Source: Marsupella aquatica
Lineage: Eukaryota; Marchantiophyta
NCBI GenBank assembly: GCA_973895155.1
Contig: OZ316898.1
Span: 14,260,001-14,324,000 of the forward strand
DNA length: 64,000 nt
Reading direction: 5' to 3'
Part shown: one piece after another, positions 9,644 to 21,193 of the stretch
How the letters are laid out: each line of letters starts with the position of its first letter
Numbering within the stretch: the first letter of the stretch is position 1
The notes under the pieces: generated by a model
What the model was told of the DNA's origin: nothing
Database searches by the model: none
What the model saw: the letters and a program-made list of their open reading frames with translations, nothing else
Translations under genes and position numbers: made by a program

Positions 9644-11583
9644 CTAGAATGGGGTCCTCCTACTCCTTGTCACCGGCCTCTTCCCCTTGTCCCTCTTGCG
9701 ATGATCCGGACGTGGCACAGGAGGTGGTGCTGGCTGCTCCTCCACATCTGGTTCTTCCTCGTCCTCTTCCTCATCCTCATCCTCTTCCTCCCCCTCCTGC
9801 TGGGAAACTCCTCCTACTGGTCCAGATCCACTACTCCCTCCTACCTTGGGCCCCTTTGTCGTGGTCCCCTCATTGTTCTCATCGGTGCTCCTGGTATCAC
9901 TGGCATCCTCATCATCCTGTTTGCACAGCACAACGCCAAATTGGTTTAGGTTCACGGAATGAAAAGATAAGTGGATTGGGTGGGAAAAACTGAAGGGGAT
10001 ACATGCACTTACAGTCGCTAACTCTGCGTCAACCAAGTCAAAGAGATGTTTGGCTCCATGCGCAGCTCCTATCTCCATCTCTTTTGTTGTTATCTTCCTG
10101 CGGTACCTCTTATACTACCACAACCAAACATTCCAAAACCAAAATAGATTGGGGTTAATATGCCATAAACCCAAGAAAAATGCATGGAGGTGCTAATAGG
10201 GTGCTCCCTAACACAAAACTGGGCTCAATAACCCTTAGCGGTATTTTTTAAACATAATACACACTTGCAAAACTCCCCGCTTCGCAAATTCAAATAAATT
10301 GGCTGTTTGCAAAGCGGGTTAGTTCGCAATAGCTTTGCATCTATAACTTTAAAAAATGCCATAATAGACTTTGCGAAACATTTGCAAATCAACCCGCATC
10401 ACAAAAGCTTTGCAAACTCTGTTTTTAAAAAATTCTGAGAAATCTCTAAGGCACGCAATGTGTCAGGGTGACCTAAAGTACAAGGCAGGCCATAAGAAAG
10501 AAAGAAGAGGTATGCAGGGGGCATTGCAGGTTTGGATAGCAATTGAAAGCAAGGAAACAGAACTCACAAAGTGTGCTTTGAGGCCGGGAAGTCCACCTTG
10601 GCCCATCTTGTGCGTGGTCTTGGGCCATTTGCTGACTCGCTCAGCTGCAAGGATGAATTTTTGGGGTGGTGCCCCCACTTCATCCACAATGTGCTGCATG
10701 TGAGACACCTTCTCAGCATTGCCTTGAGCTCTCGGTCGGACTTCCCGGCCTTCTGTGCCTTGGCTTCCATCTCCTTCCAGAAGAGAAGGTTCCTAGCAGC
10801 TCTCATCTGCACCTGAGCCACTTTGTAAAAGGCATTCCACACGTCCTCAGTGAATTGCAGTGGCCTCCTCACATTTCTGTACTCCTCCAAGTTTGCCAGG
10901 TAGGCCCTTACCTTCTTCCTATCATGGTACCGTGCTTGAGACATTGAATTGGAAATTCTATCTGCAAGCCACTGTTCATCAATCTCTGCTCCATTTTGAA
11001 ATGAATCTTTGATTTGACTCATTACTTTCCTCTGGTCTGCCTTGCTGAGTTTCCCCCACTCAACTCCTCGTGCAAAATTGGAGCGCACCATAAGCTTGAT
11101 AGTGCTCTTTGCCCCGATGTAGGCCAGTTCAGTAGGAATGTCTTCGATCAAGGCAATCATAGGCAGCTTCTTCCTCTCTTCCTCCTTCTTTCGCTACTCC
11201 TCCCGCTGTGCTCTTATCTCATCTCGTTGAACCTCTCTCCTCTTCTTTTCTAGGGCAGCAGGTGAGACCACTCCTGCCTTGGCCCTCTCCTCCTTCTTAT
11301 GCTTCTTCTCTCTTGCCGTCTGTTGAGCTGCACTCCTTTGCTCCTCCTCCCTTGCAATGTTCCCTGCAGCTACTCCCGTTTGCAAGGCTTGCCCAAGGAT
11401 TGCACTCAAAGAAGCAATCCCTGCTGGTGTAGTCAAATCTAAGCGGCTCAACTATGCTGCATTGAGGTGCTCAGCCATCAAATCGGTCCATCGATTCCTC
11501 TCCTGCTCCCCATTGCCTTCATTCCCATTGCCACTGTCACTCACCCCTGCCCCATCACCTCCATTTGCTCCACTGGAATCCAT
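9644..11583 (-). pseudogene. TNPA-like second gene of CACTA-like element B/C (broken)
   Basis: Three exons on minus: 11583-10568, 10114-10013 and 9916-9644, with GT-AG borders matching the exon plan of 3046-5397. Exon 1 starts MDSSGANGG, has a Glu/Lys/Arg-rich helical part, then the conserved block FQNGAEIDEQWLADRIS and HKMGQGG. Exon 3 is strongly acidic (Glu/Asp runs), then Pro-rich, ending SRRTPF. Two in-frame TAG codons (about 11452-11454 and 11194-11196) and a frameshift near 10700 inactivate it. The gene is divergent from the SET/transposase unit, separated by a ~1.4-kb intergenic region. Function as the array-binding protein is inferred from the match to element A. Confidence 0.6.
10255..10440. 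repeat. TTCGCAA motif array inside intron 1 of the B/C second gene
   Basis: Repeated TTGCAAA, TTCGCAA, TTTGCGAAA and GCGGGTT motifs in the intron 10567-10115, at the same place where element A carries its TCCGAT array. Confidence 0.7.
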
Positions 11584-11694
11584 AGCTAAGCCATCCCCTG
11601 AGCGCGCGCGAGCTCCCTTCTCCCTCCCTACGCTTGAAATTTTTCAAATGCCGCTGAGTACGCCGTGGCCGAGTGCTAAAGTACAAGCGGGAAA

Positions 11695-11905
11695 GACTTG
11701 CGAAGCAACCCATTTCGCAATTTGCGATCCTTCTCGTTTTGCATGTAGTTTCTCAATTTTGCGAAACCATTGCAACGTGAAAGGTTTTGCAACACCTTCG
11801 CTCTCTCACAAAAATGCTCTCGGGCTCTGTTTTTCTGAAGGTCGTGCAAAAGCATACGCTTCGCAAAACTCAATCCTAATTTGTGATGGTATTTGCAAAG
11901 GAAGT
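11695..11905. repeat. TTCGCAA motif array upstream of the B/C second gene
   Basis: Copies of TTGCGAAG, TTTCGCAA, TTTGCGA and CTTCGCAA just upstream of the start at 11583, equivalent to the TCCGAT array at 2745-2960 in element A. Confidence 0.65.
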
Positions 11906-11982
11906 GGCTTCGCAAGACATTGGCAACTCGTCTTGGGGGGAATGTTGGTTTCATTTGAAAGGGCTTTTTTCAAAGGTAAAGT

Positions 11983-12102
11983 GGACCCCTCTATACTCAT
12001 ATTTGGAATGCTTTTTGGCCATGGACCCCTCTATACTGATATTTGGAATGCTTTTTGGCCATGGACCCCTCTATACTCATATTTGGAATGTTTTTTGGCC
12101 AT
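11983..12102. repeat. Three tandem copies of a 40-bp unit
   Basis: Units at 11983-12022, 12023-12062 and 12063-12102 begin GGACCCCTCTATACT and end TTTTTGGCCAT, with single-base differences. Confidence 0.95.
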
Positions 12103-12964
12103 GTTTTGGGTGTTAGATAATACTTGAAGGCGGGTTTGAAGGGTTAGGCAGATTTCAGGTTAATGGGTTATTTATGGTGTTGGTTTAGGCTAAGGTTTGG
12201 GTTTACATTAGTTTAGAAGAAATAATAAAGGTGTGGGATTTGGTTTACAAGAAATAAGTAAGGTTTGGGTTTAGGGTTTTAGGGTTTGGGGTTTTTAAAT
12301 AGAAAGGTCTCTAGGGTTGAAGAAAGGTTTGGTTTTATGTGTAAGTCAGATTTAGGTTTAATAGGTAGGATGCGGTTTGGGGTTGAAGGTTTGGATAAGA
12401 CAAAGCAAGGTTTCATGAGATTTATATTGCAGCCTTTTGGGTTTAAGAGAGGTTCATTGGGTTTATGAATCAAAAAGGGATTGGCATGGGTTTTGCTAAC
12501 AAAGGAGGGGAATATATGATAGCTTGCAGGGTGCGGCACTTTTTGATGATTTGATACTAATGCATATGCATTGTGAGAGCCCGGGCATCTGAAAGGTAAA
12601 CATTACATGACTGGCTCAAGTGTTCCTTTCATGTACTTAACACTTTTGGTTGCCACTATGTATAAAGGGGACATGTATATAGGGTTTTTTGTTCTTGTCT
12701 GGTCTAGATTATTGTGCTTACATATACATGGAATGCTTGCAGCTTTTCCCTCATATTTTCAGATTGGGTTCATTAATTATCTTAGAGCCACAAGACCTAT
12801 TGGCACTGCTGAGCCCGGGTCTCATAAAGGTACCTTTTTTTATTGCTATGGTCATTTTGGTTTGGGTTTCTTGTCATCATTATTTGGGAACTTTGATTTA
12901 TATCATTTTGTGGTATGTTTTGGTCATAACATGCCCATTTTAATTATATCTTGTTACAGGGGAT

Positions 12965-14121
12965 ATGTCTTCATCTTCTGAAATCTCCACCACATACTCG
13001 TCCTCCTCTGATGAAGATACACCACCTCCACCTCAACATCACACGACCGCACCTCCTCCTCGTGGTCCACCCCGTCAACTTTGTGAATGTTCCAGATGTG
13101 TTGGTCAGGTTTCCCAAAAATCTTACATATGTGCCCAACATATTGAGAGATATGGGCGTTGTGGACGTCATACGGCAGGGGCTTCTTCATCTCATATGGT
13201 AAGTGTTATGCCTTAGTTTTCCTACCCTATTCCCATTACTCAATGGTTGAAGGTTTTTAATTTCACACCTACTTTTGTTTGTTTTGGTTTCGATGGAATA
13301 GGTATCCAATAGGCCTAGACTTGCGGCACAAGCACCCTATGTCCCATCACAAGGTGTTCTAGATGCTATAGGCAATGCATTCTCACAAGCCTTGGGTCTA
13401 GCGGCAAGGCCCACCAGTCCTAGGGAAGTTGGGGTTGAGGCTATTGTCCCAAGAGGGAGAAAGCGTTCCAAGAGGCGGGCCCAAGGGGATACTGATTTGT
13501 ACAAGGCAATGGTTATGGGTAGGTGGGGTGATTGTGAGTTCACTGGCAGATGTGTCCCTATCATCAAGGACTGGGATCCTGAGACTCTTGGTTTGCCACA
13601 ACAGCTTTCCTATGGAGAGGAGGTAGAGGTTTGGGGTAGACGTTGGGTTATCAAACCTTCCACACTTGGGGATAGACATGGCTATGGAGTTTTTTCCTGT
13701 GAGGACATCATTGTGGACGCCGAGAGTGGTAGAGGTGGACGCGGCCGAGAGGGGCCTACTTTGTTTCCTTATGGTGGACCCATCTACAAGAGAAGACATT
13801 GGAACATGATCCTTGCACAACACCCTGAGTGGAAGACTTATGCATTGGACATGGATACTTTTGATGGAAACACTAGAAGGTATAGTGAGCACCGTGTCAT
13901 AGATGGGGACCCCATACGGACTGGGAATATTCATTGCTGGTTTCATAAACAGTACCGTGGGAACTCGCCCTAAGTGTAGGCAAAATTGTGAGTGGGTTTT
14001 CATTGAGGGTCCTCCACCAGCACCTTATGGCCAGACATATCATCATGACCATTGCCTAGTTGTAGCAACGAGGACCATTAACTAAGGGGATGAGTTATTT
14101 ACTCACTATGAGTGGGATTAG
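12965..14121 (+). pseudogene. SET-domain gene of CACTA-like element B/C (frameshifted)
   Basis: Exons 12965-13198 and 13302-14121 join in phase 0 at ATG/GTATCC. Exon 1 encodes a Ser/Pro-rich start and the same Cys cluster as element A (CECSRC, then C and H before IERYGRC). Exon 2 has a basic patch, then a SET-like core: HGYGVF, RVIDGDPIRTGN, FINSTVG, and a final GDELFTHYEWD. A 4-bp insertion near 13932 (ATTCATT) shifts the frame inside the motif following GN, and a TAA at 14083-14085 interrupts the last motif. The stop soon after EYEWD/HYEWD in both elements shows the SET protein is a separate gene, not an N-terminal domain of the transposase that starts ~180 bp downstream. Confidence 0.7.
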
Positions 14122-14297
14122 GGTTAAGTTAAGGGTCATAGGTGGTATGTTGCATATAAAATGACACTACATATGGCCTTTGGCCATGTTTTGTATTTGC
14201 ACCACAACCAATATTATTTCATTTTTGCACACCCCTAGCCCATTTTTGTGTGTGTTCTCTTTGCAATATAACTTTCAATTGTTTGCTTTGTTTTTAG

Positions 14298-15796
14298 AAT
14301 GTGCGACCCTCTCCAAATATGTTACCACGGAGATTGAGAGCAACATATCAAGAAATGGGTATGCCAGAAGAAGGACATGGATCAGAGTCACACTCCTCAT
14401 CAAGTGCTAGTGGAAGCAGTAACCCTGATGAAGAGGTACCTCGGACGGATGAACAAGTAACTGATGACTAGGATAGAGCCATGGATGACTTTATGGTTGA
14501 TTGGTTTGGTGCCGACAACCCTGGTGATGACCTTCCCAATGAAGGGTAGGTGCCCCCCAATGATCCACGCCCAAGACATACCCCTGAGGGACAATGCCAA
14601 TGGGAAGAAGCAGAGGAACATGCCCGGACACCTATCTATGAGGGTGCTCGTTTGAGTCATCTTTCAGCCATCTTGGGGTTGATGAACCTACAGGCCAAAC
14701 ACAAGGCAAGCAATGCCTTATTATCTTATATGCTTGCACTTTGCCATGAACTTATGTTACCCACTGAGAATGTGTTGCCAGCAACTTGGAAGGAGGCAAA
14801 GAGTGTTCTCTCATCTATTGGCATGGAATATCATATTGTTCATGCATGTGTGAATGATTGCATGTTATTTCATGGGGCCAATGCAAACATGACACAATGT
14901 ACAACATGTGATGAGCCTCGCTATGACCCCAACATGCTAACAAAGAAGGTGCCAAGGAAGGCTGTTCATTGGTTTCCCATCATTCCTCGGTTGTTGCACA
15001 TGTATCGGTGTTCTGACTTGGCAGAGTTGATGGTATGGCATAAGACTCATCAATCAGAGTCTGGTGTCATGCGGTTGCCAGTTGACTCCCCTGCTCACAA
15101 ACATATTGAGGCAACATGGCCAGACTTTGCACATGATCCTCGCCATGTGAGGCTAGGATTGGCATCTGATGGAGTTAGCCCTCATTCACTTGGAGGAAAG
15201 GGGCAACCTACATCAGTTTGGCCTGTGGTTGTCATGAATTATAACCTCCCACCATGGCTATCCATGAAGAAGGGGTTCCTTTTATTGTCTTTGATTATCC
15301 CAGGTCCAAAAAAGGTGAAGAACTTTGACACTTACTTGGCACTATTGGTTGGAGAACTTAAAAAATTATGGGATGGAGTGTGGGCATATGATGGCAGGAA
15401 AATTTCAGGAGGTTTTCCACGTGTCTTTCAATTGAGAGGGATCGTTTGTTGGACAATGCATGACTATCCTGGTAAGATGACTTCCATGCCATTTGCAACC
15501 CTTTGATAATGTGTAGTTCCTATTGTTGTTTCTCATGTGATGACCCTAACATAAAGTTTGCATGGTTTGATTTCTTCTGTGTAAACAGGGTTTGGTTTTG
15601 TCTCTGGATTGCAAACTCAGGGGTACAAAGCTTGCTCTACTTGCGGCCCAAGCTTAGAGGACATGGCCAATATTGTTTATGGATTAGAAAGATTATTTAT
15701 ATTGGGCATACAAAGTTTCTTCCCATGGGGCATGAGATGAGGTTTGACCCACTTCTATTCTCCTCCTTTGACATGCCATTTGGTGATGAGCGTGAA
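14298..15796 (+). pseudogene. CACTA transposase (TNPD-type), 5' part
   Basis: The frame runs from ~14298 to a GT donor after 15471, with an intron to 15588, then continues to 15796 where the Ty3 element begins. The translation matches the plant Transposase_21 pattern: PRKAVHWFPIIPRLLHMYRC, LASDGVSPH, WPVVVMNYNLPPWL, CWTMHDYPG and YKACSTCG, then KFLPMGHEMRF. Two TAG codons (near 14469 and 14548) precede the conserved domain and a frameshift lies near 15650, so it is inactive. Removing the Ty3 insertion and one copy of GTGAA restores continuity with 26681 onward in the same frame. Confidence 0.85.
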
Positions 15797-18136
15797 TGTG
15801 ATGCCTAGCCAGGAATCACTCGGCCAGTGAAGTGGGTAAAGCAGGAATGCACCCTGGAAACACCTTAGTATAGGGACAAAACAACGAAAATATAAACAAT
15901 TAGGGGCGACTATGGAACCCGGGCCGAGGCCGGAGGTAAGGACGCTGGGGGTGAAAACTCGATTAGGGTTAGGGCGCGCTAAGCATCGGCGGCTTAGGAG
16001 GATGGAAGCCGAGATTGAAGATCTAAGGGCGGCCAAGAAAGCCCAAGATGAACTGCGGATTAAACGGCATGAGCTGAACATCATGCAGGGGCAGTTGGAC
16101 ACCGCGTAGGCTGATAATCAGAATATCAAGGATAAACTGACTCAGACGCAGGGAGAGTTGGCTGATACGATCAAAGTGAGGGAGAAGTGGAAGCGAGAGC
16201 TGAGGAATGCAGAGGAGGCCCACATAACAGCCAACAGCCGGGCCATGGTGGAAACCCAAAGAAAGGAATGGGCGTTGAAGGGGGAGCTCGAGAAAATCCG
16301 CGGAGCCCTTGAGCAGAAGGAGGCCGAGTTAGGAAAATCCTATCAAGGGATTATGGCGCTGCAGTAGGAGCTTGCGTCCTTGACGGCCAGCTTCAAGGCC
16401 GACCTAAGGGAGAAGGACGAGATGCTCGATCAGATTTACGCCAAGATGAATCAGATGGAGTCTGTCATCATTGCAGAGCTCGACAAGGAGCTAAGAGCAA
16501 CCCGGGAGGAGAGGGCTACCTTGAAGAAAGAATGGGAGGAAGCCCAAAAGGAACTAGAGGAGGCGCGCAAGGACCTAGATGAGACCCAGGAGGAGTTGGA
16601 GGAGATCACGAGGAAGATGGAGAACCTCCAGCGGCGGGCCGACAACCAAACAGAGCGGCTGAAGAAACAAGCCGCAGTATTTAAGTGCTTGTCTTCATCA
16701 GGCCCAACTCCAATTGGGGCAACCAAGTTACCAGGAGTGGTACTGGCCAAAGAAAAAGCCGCGCCACCTGCACTAGTGCCGGAAGTAAGTGGGAAGGGGA
16801 AGGGACCAGCTGCCGAACCAGAAAAGAAGAAGAAGCGGAAACCTTCAGGGTCAAGGAGTAATACGACTCCACTGGCCGTGGTGACCAAGGAGGTAGACCC
16901 AGCACCAACCTCCAGCAGGAACACGGCAATAGATCCCGCTATCACCAAGGGTGGGGAGGGTGCGGCCCAAGCTGAACTACTCAATCATGAGGCCGGTATC
17001 CCAGATCCGCCTCTTGAGCAGGCCGGGGAGACTGTAGCCGAGGCTGAGGCCGTAGCCGAGAATGATTCCCGAGCCGATGCCGACGCCGATGGTGGACCCA
17101 GTCAAGCCGATGGAGAGTTGACTCAGTCAAGGGCAGGTAATCTGTCAGAAAACGAACCTACGGCAGTGGCTGAGGAGGAAGCGTTGGGGGCGTCCATTGA
17201 GGATCCACCACCGGTGTCGTGACGGTGCAAGGGCACCGTTCCTTTTAGGAAGGGCGGACGTGGAGGGAGGAGGCGTGAGTGGGCAGGGCGGGCGCTGATC
17301 TCCAAGTTTAGGATTAGGATCAGGACCAGGAGCGGCCCTGACACTTAGCTTAGTGGGATTGCGGTTCCACTGGTAGGAGCAACACTTGTGCTCTTGCCTT
17401 GCTGTACATAGGTAGATCTGGGCAAGTAGATTACTGTTAGGTAGATTAGGCTTACGCTGCAAAGAATTAGGCGGATCCACTACCAGGATAAGTACCTGGG
17501 CAGCGGGGAGCTCAGGGCCTCTTCTTTAGCAAGTTTTTAGTTTGCACCAGCCGGGCTGGGATCAAGTAGTAAGAGAAGCTCTCGGTTAGTCATACAGTGA
17601 CCCTTGTGTATATTCATGTTTCCTCATGCCTAAGAGCTGAATAGAGTTGGCCTCACGGCTTAGTTTGCAGAGCTTGTGTATGAGATGTACTGTTTGTATG
17701 GCAAGTGCATGGTATGACTCAGTCAGAATGAGTCATTTTGCTATTTGTGTATCGCATTAACTTGTGTGAAGAGTGCCCACATCAACTAGAAGGAAGGAAA
17801 GTAAGCAAGGGAGTGAGAGTTGGATGTGTTGAGCCGAGAGAGGTCTTAGCGGCTTAACCAAGCCTATTGGGGATCATTCCGGCGGCGGAATCCAAACATA
17901 CCTAACAAGATGGAGGGGAAGATGAGGGAAGGCCTAGATTAGGCCGGCTATGTATCTCATGACCCGATGAAGGATCTGTCCAGTATATGTGTGTAAAATG
18001 TTAATAGTAGTAGTAGAAGGTTAGCAGCGTCCCATGCCGCTAAGCCGCGGAAATGGCCTCGCCAAGCGCGAAACCTGCGGGAATCGGCTTGAGCTGGGGG
18101 GTTTCTTGGGTTTAGGGAGCCATGGGACGTACCACA
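15797..18136 (+). repeat. 5' LTR of Ty3 copy 1 (2340 bp, internally deleted form)
   Basis: It begins TGTGATGCCTAGCC and ends GGGACGTACCACA. Compared with the 4.6-kb LTR at 40892-45491 it lacks ~2.2 kb; the join falls at CGGCGGCTTAGGAGGAT, where similar sequence occurs at both edges of the missing part. The 3' LTR has the same deletion, so the parent element already had it. Confidence 0.95.
15912..17222 (+). pseudogene. LTR-encoded coiled-coil protein, short form (5' LTR of copy 1)
   Basis: The frame starts MEPGPRPEV inside the LTR and ends EDPPPVS. After ~25 residues it enters a long charged coiled coil, then a basic KKKKRKPSG patch and an Ala/Glu-rich acidic tail. The central region found in the long form is missing in frame. 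TAG codons at 16107-16109 and 16365-16367, each CAG in the sister LTR, break it. Confidence 0.75.
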
Positions 18137-18140
18137 TTTT

Positions 18141-18159
18141 TGGCGCTAGATGGAGGGGG
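18141..18159 (+). other. Candidate primer binding site
   Basis: TGGCGCTAGATGGAGGGGG starts 4 bases after the LTR end; the initial TGG would pair with a tRNA 3' CCA. The same sequence flanks the LTR of copy 2. The tRNA is not identified. Confidence 0.6.
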
Positions 18160-18205
18160 CATTTCTTAAGCCATGAGATATGAAGTTAGAAAGGAAGCGT
18201 AGGTA

Positions 18206-21193
18206 ATGACTGACCTTACGCCGAGGGAAGAAAGAGTGATTCAAAGGGAGAGAGCTCGACTGCAGCAGCTCGCCGGGTGGCATGATACACAGTGACTGAG
18301 AGGGGCAGAAAGAGCTGGTAGCTCCGAAACTGGAAGTGACGTCGAAGAAGACATACCAGAAGAAGAGTCGGTAAGGAGAAGTGAGTCTCCAACTGACATG
18401 GGGGAACCAGAGGCACGGCCAGATGAGAGGCCAGGGACCAGACTGAGCCAACGGTCACGCATACATTACAAGGCATTTCATGGGAGAGAGGATGAGGATC
18501 CAGACGAATGGTTGGATGATTTCGAGGGAACCGCTGCAGCAAATGGAGAATCGGCCATCAAGATGCAGATTCTTCCCGGCCTGTTCAAGGGTGAGGCTAG
18601 GCCTTGGTACAGAGCATTAGATTTGGAAGATCAAGCCATCTGGGATATCTTCAAAACACTCTTTGTGAAGGAGTTTCGACCCATTGGAACTTCAGAACTA
18701 GCAGTGCTGAAGTTGGGACGACTTCGGTTCAAGGAAAACAAATCCTTCAGGAAGTTCTTGCAACGCTTTCAGAAACTGGTAAGACGTACAAAGACCAATG
18801 CATCTGAAGGTATGCAACTTCAATGGTTGGTGAATGCTTTGCCGCAGAAGATGAGTTTTGCAATTAGGAAGGAGAACCCAGAGACTTTAGCCGATGCAAT
18901 TAAGGATATTCAATTATACATTAATGCAGATATCACAAGCCGGAAGAAACAGCTTAAGTCTGAGAGTTCCTCATCGGAGGAGGGATCACCCCATAAGAAA
19001 AAAGATAAGAAGAAGAAACATTCTAAGAAGTCAAGAAGTGATAACTCAAGCTCGGATAGTGGAAGTAGCAAGAGTGAGTCATCTTCTAGTTCTGAAGAAG
19101 ACAAAACTAGGAAACGGAAGGGCAGAGGGAGAGGGAAGACGAAAGTCAAGCTGGAGGCTAAGCCACTAGATAACATCGTAGCCCTTACCGAGCAACTTAA
19201 GGCTATAATTGCAGAGGTAAAGCCGAAGAAGAAGGCAGTACAGGAGGATAGCTCTGTATGGTGTGCCTTATGTTATAAAACCGGACACCATAAAGATGCG
19301 TGTCCTAAACTTAATACTAATCATGTTCGGCATGTGGCCGAGATCAGACCATGTCAGGGAGAAGTAGAGTACTTTTTAGGGGATGCCGCTGATAGTGTTT
19401 TCGGCATCAGTGAGACTGGAGCACGAGACCTATCCAACAGACCTGCATCCCTGTGGTCAGGATTAAGGAACAATCCAGGAGAGATGTATCCTCGGATTAT
19501 TCAGAACCCGTCAGTACCTCCTAGGCTGAATGTGCAAAGATTTGCGGCATGCTATAATTGTGGTCAACCTGGGCATTTTGCTAGAGAATGCCCGAATGCA
19601 CGCAAACAGGGTGATGGACAACCAGCTCAGCTATGTATGGGATGCCGACAGGAAGGTCATATGCTAGGACAATGTCCTACTTGGTTGGCAGGCCTGGCCG
19701 CAAATCATAAACTTTTGCCGGTCAAGGTCTTGCCACCAGGTACTACCCCCGGAGGAGTTCAAATCAATCACATCGAACTAGGATGGCAAGAGGATGCCGA
19801 GGCAAAGTTCGTACCATCTGATGATGAAGCCGAAGCCCTATCAACCTTCTCAGAAGAGGATTTAGATCATGATTGCTACCGGGTCTCTACTCGATCTACC
19901 AGAAGGAAGGAAAGGTGGGATGGGCTGGCCAAAAATAAAGGGAAGGTTACGGAGGAAAAGATCGACTCTTCGTCAACAGAAGGAGAAGGGAGGGCTCTGG
20001 CAATACAGGTAAGCCATGAGCCCACCAGTGAACCCAATCCTTCACAAGATAGCGACTTCAATCGAGATCATCCTAAGTTGTTCTACCCCTCTGTTACGGC
20101 TAGTGTTAAGGAACAACTGAGAGAATTAGAAACCCTGGAGAATACCGAAGCCATTGCCAAGGATGTGAAACGAGCAAAAGCATTGTTTGCTTCGGAGGAT
20201 CCAACAGCTGTGGAGACTAGCGTGGCAAAACAGGCCGAATCCAAGATGGAGACACCACCAGAGGAGAAGCCGATTGTTCCCTATGACCTGGCTAAAGATG
20301 TACTAGAATCTAGAGTCTCGGCAACAGTAGGTCAACTATTGAAAAATAGCCCGTACTTCCGGAAGCAATTAAGGAAGGCTATTCTCGGCAAGCCAAGATT
20401 ACCCAAGGTAGCGACCAGATCTGACGTACTAATGATAGAAGAAGATCAAGGAGCCCCAGCATTACCATTAATGATTCAAGGAGAATTATTACTACGGGTA
20501 CCCATCGATGGAGGATCAGGGGTATGTATTATGATTGATTCAACAGCAAATGGGTGGGGTCTAAAACCAGAGATGACTGGAAGAGTGTTGAACATGGCCA
20601 ATGGGTATCAGGTCATTCCCACGGGAGTGTTAACCGGCATCAAGACATAGATAGGAGGAATCTTCTTTAGCATTAACTATCTAGTAATGAAGCCGGTAAA
20701 TCCTACGTCATTCCGACTATTGATTGGTAGGCCATGGCTGTACCTAGCCGAGGTAATAGAAGATTGGGGTAAAAAGCAGTTCACTTTCGGGACCCCCTCT
20801 ATCACGGTATCCTGGGACACTAAAGATGACCGTAGGAAAAGCATAAGGGAAGTAGATGGGTACGACAATGGACTGGAGTCAGCCGATGAAGTACGTTGGT
20901 TAGAATGCCTCACTGACCTAACCGAAGAAAGTGTCTTTGGACCAGAGGTACCCCCCAGCGGATTATGGCAAGAACCAATGGAAGGTGGTTTGGAAGAAGA
21001 AGACGAAGAGATCAAGGACTGCTTTACAATAGAATCGACCTTTTTAGCTGCAATTCCGGAGGAAGTAAAGGATGTAGACCAATTGGATGAAACGGCTAAG
21101 TGGAGAGCAGTAGCAGGGACAGTGGATTTTCTGCAGGCGTTGTGGCAGAGCCAGCAGGGTTCACAACGCCATCGATCATCGGCAAGGAATTAA
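18206..21193 (+). pseudogene. gag: gag-protease of Ty3 copy 1 (two nonsense codons)
   Basis: The frame starts MTDLTPREERV at 18206 and ends at 21193. It holds a gag core with WYRAL and FRKFLQRFQKL, a Ser/Lys-rich low-complexity stretch, three CCHC zinc knuckles (CALCYKTGHHKDAC, CYNCGQPGHFAREC, CMGCRQEGHMLGQC) and a retropepsin-like site PIDGGSGVCIM. DGGS in place of DTGA or DSGA is known from plant Tat-type elements. Gag would package the RNA; the protease would process the polyprotein. Stops at 18293-18295 (TGA, CGA in copy 2) and 20648-20650 (TAG) inactivate it. Confidence 0.9.

Larger units (their letters stand above)
11584..12964. promoter_or_regulatory. Divergent intergenic region between second gene and SET gene
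   Basis: This 1.4-kb stretch separates two outward-facing genes. It holds a TTCGCAA array, three 40-bp repeats and, at ~12180-12330, G/T-rich sequence with TTTAGGG-type runs (telomere-like). Two short similar blocks, GAGCCCGGG followed by AAAGGTA, near 12573 and 12811 could be alternative untranslated leader exons with GT donors. No TATA box is assigned. Confidence 0.35.

Noticed and set aside
18141-18159. Assignment of the primer site to a particular tRNA
   Set aside because: Only the TGG start fits clearly; beyond it no remembered tRNA 3' end matches well enough.
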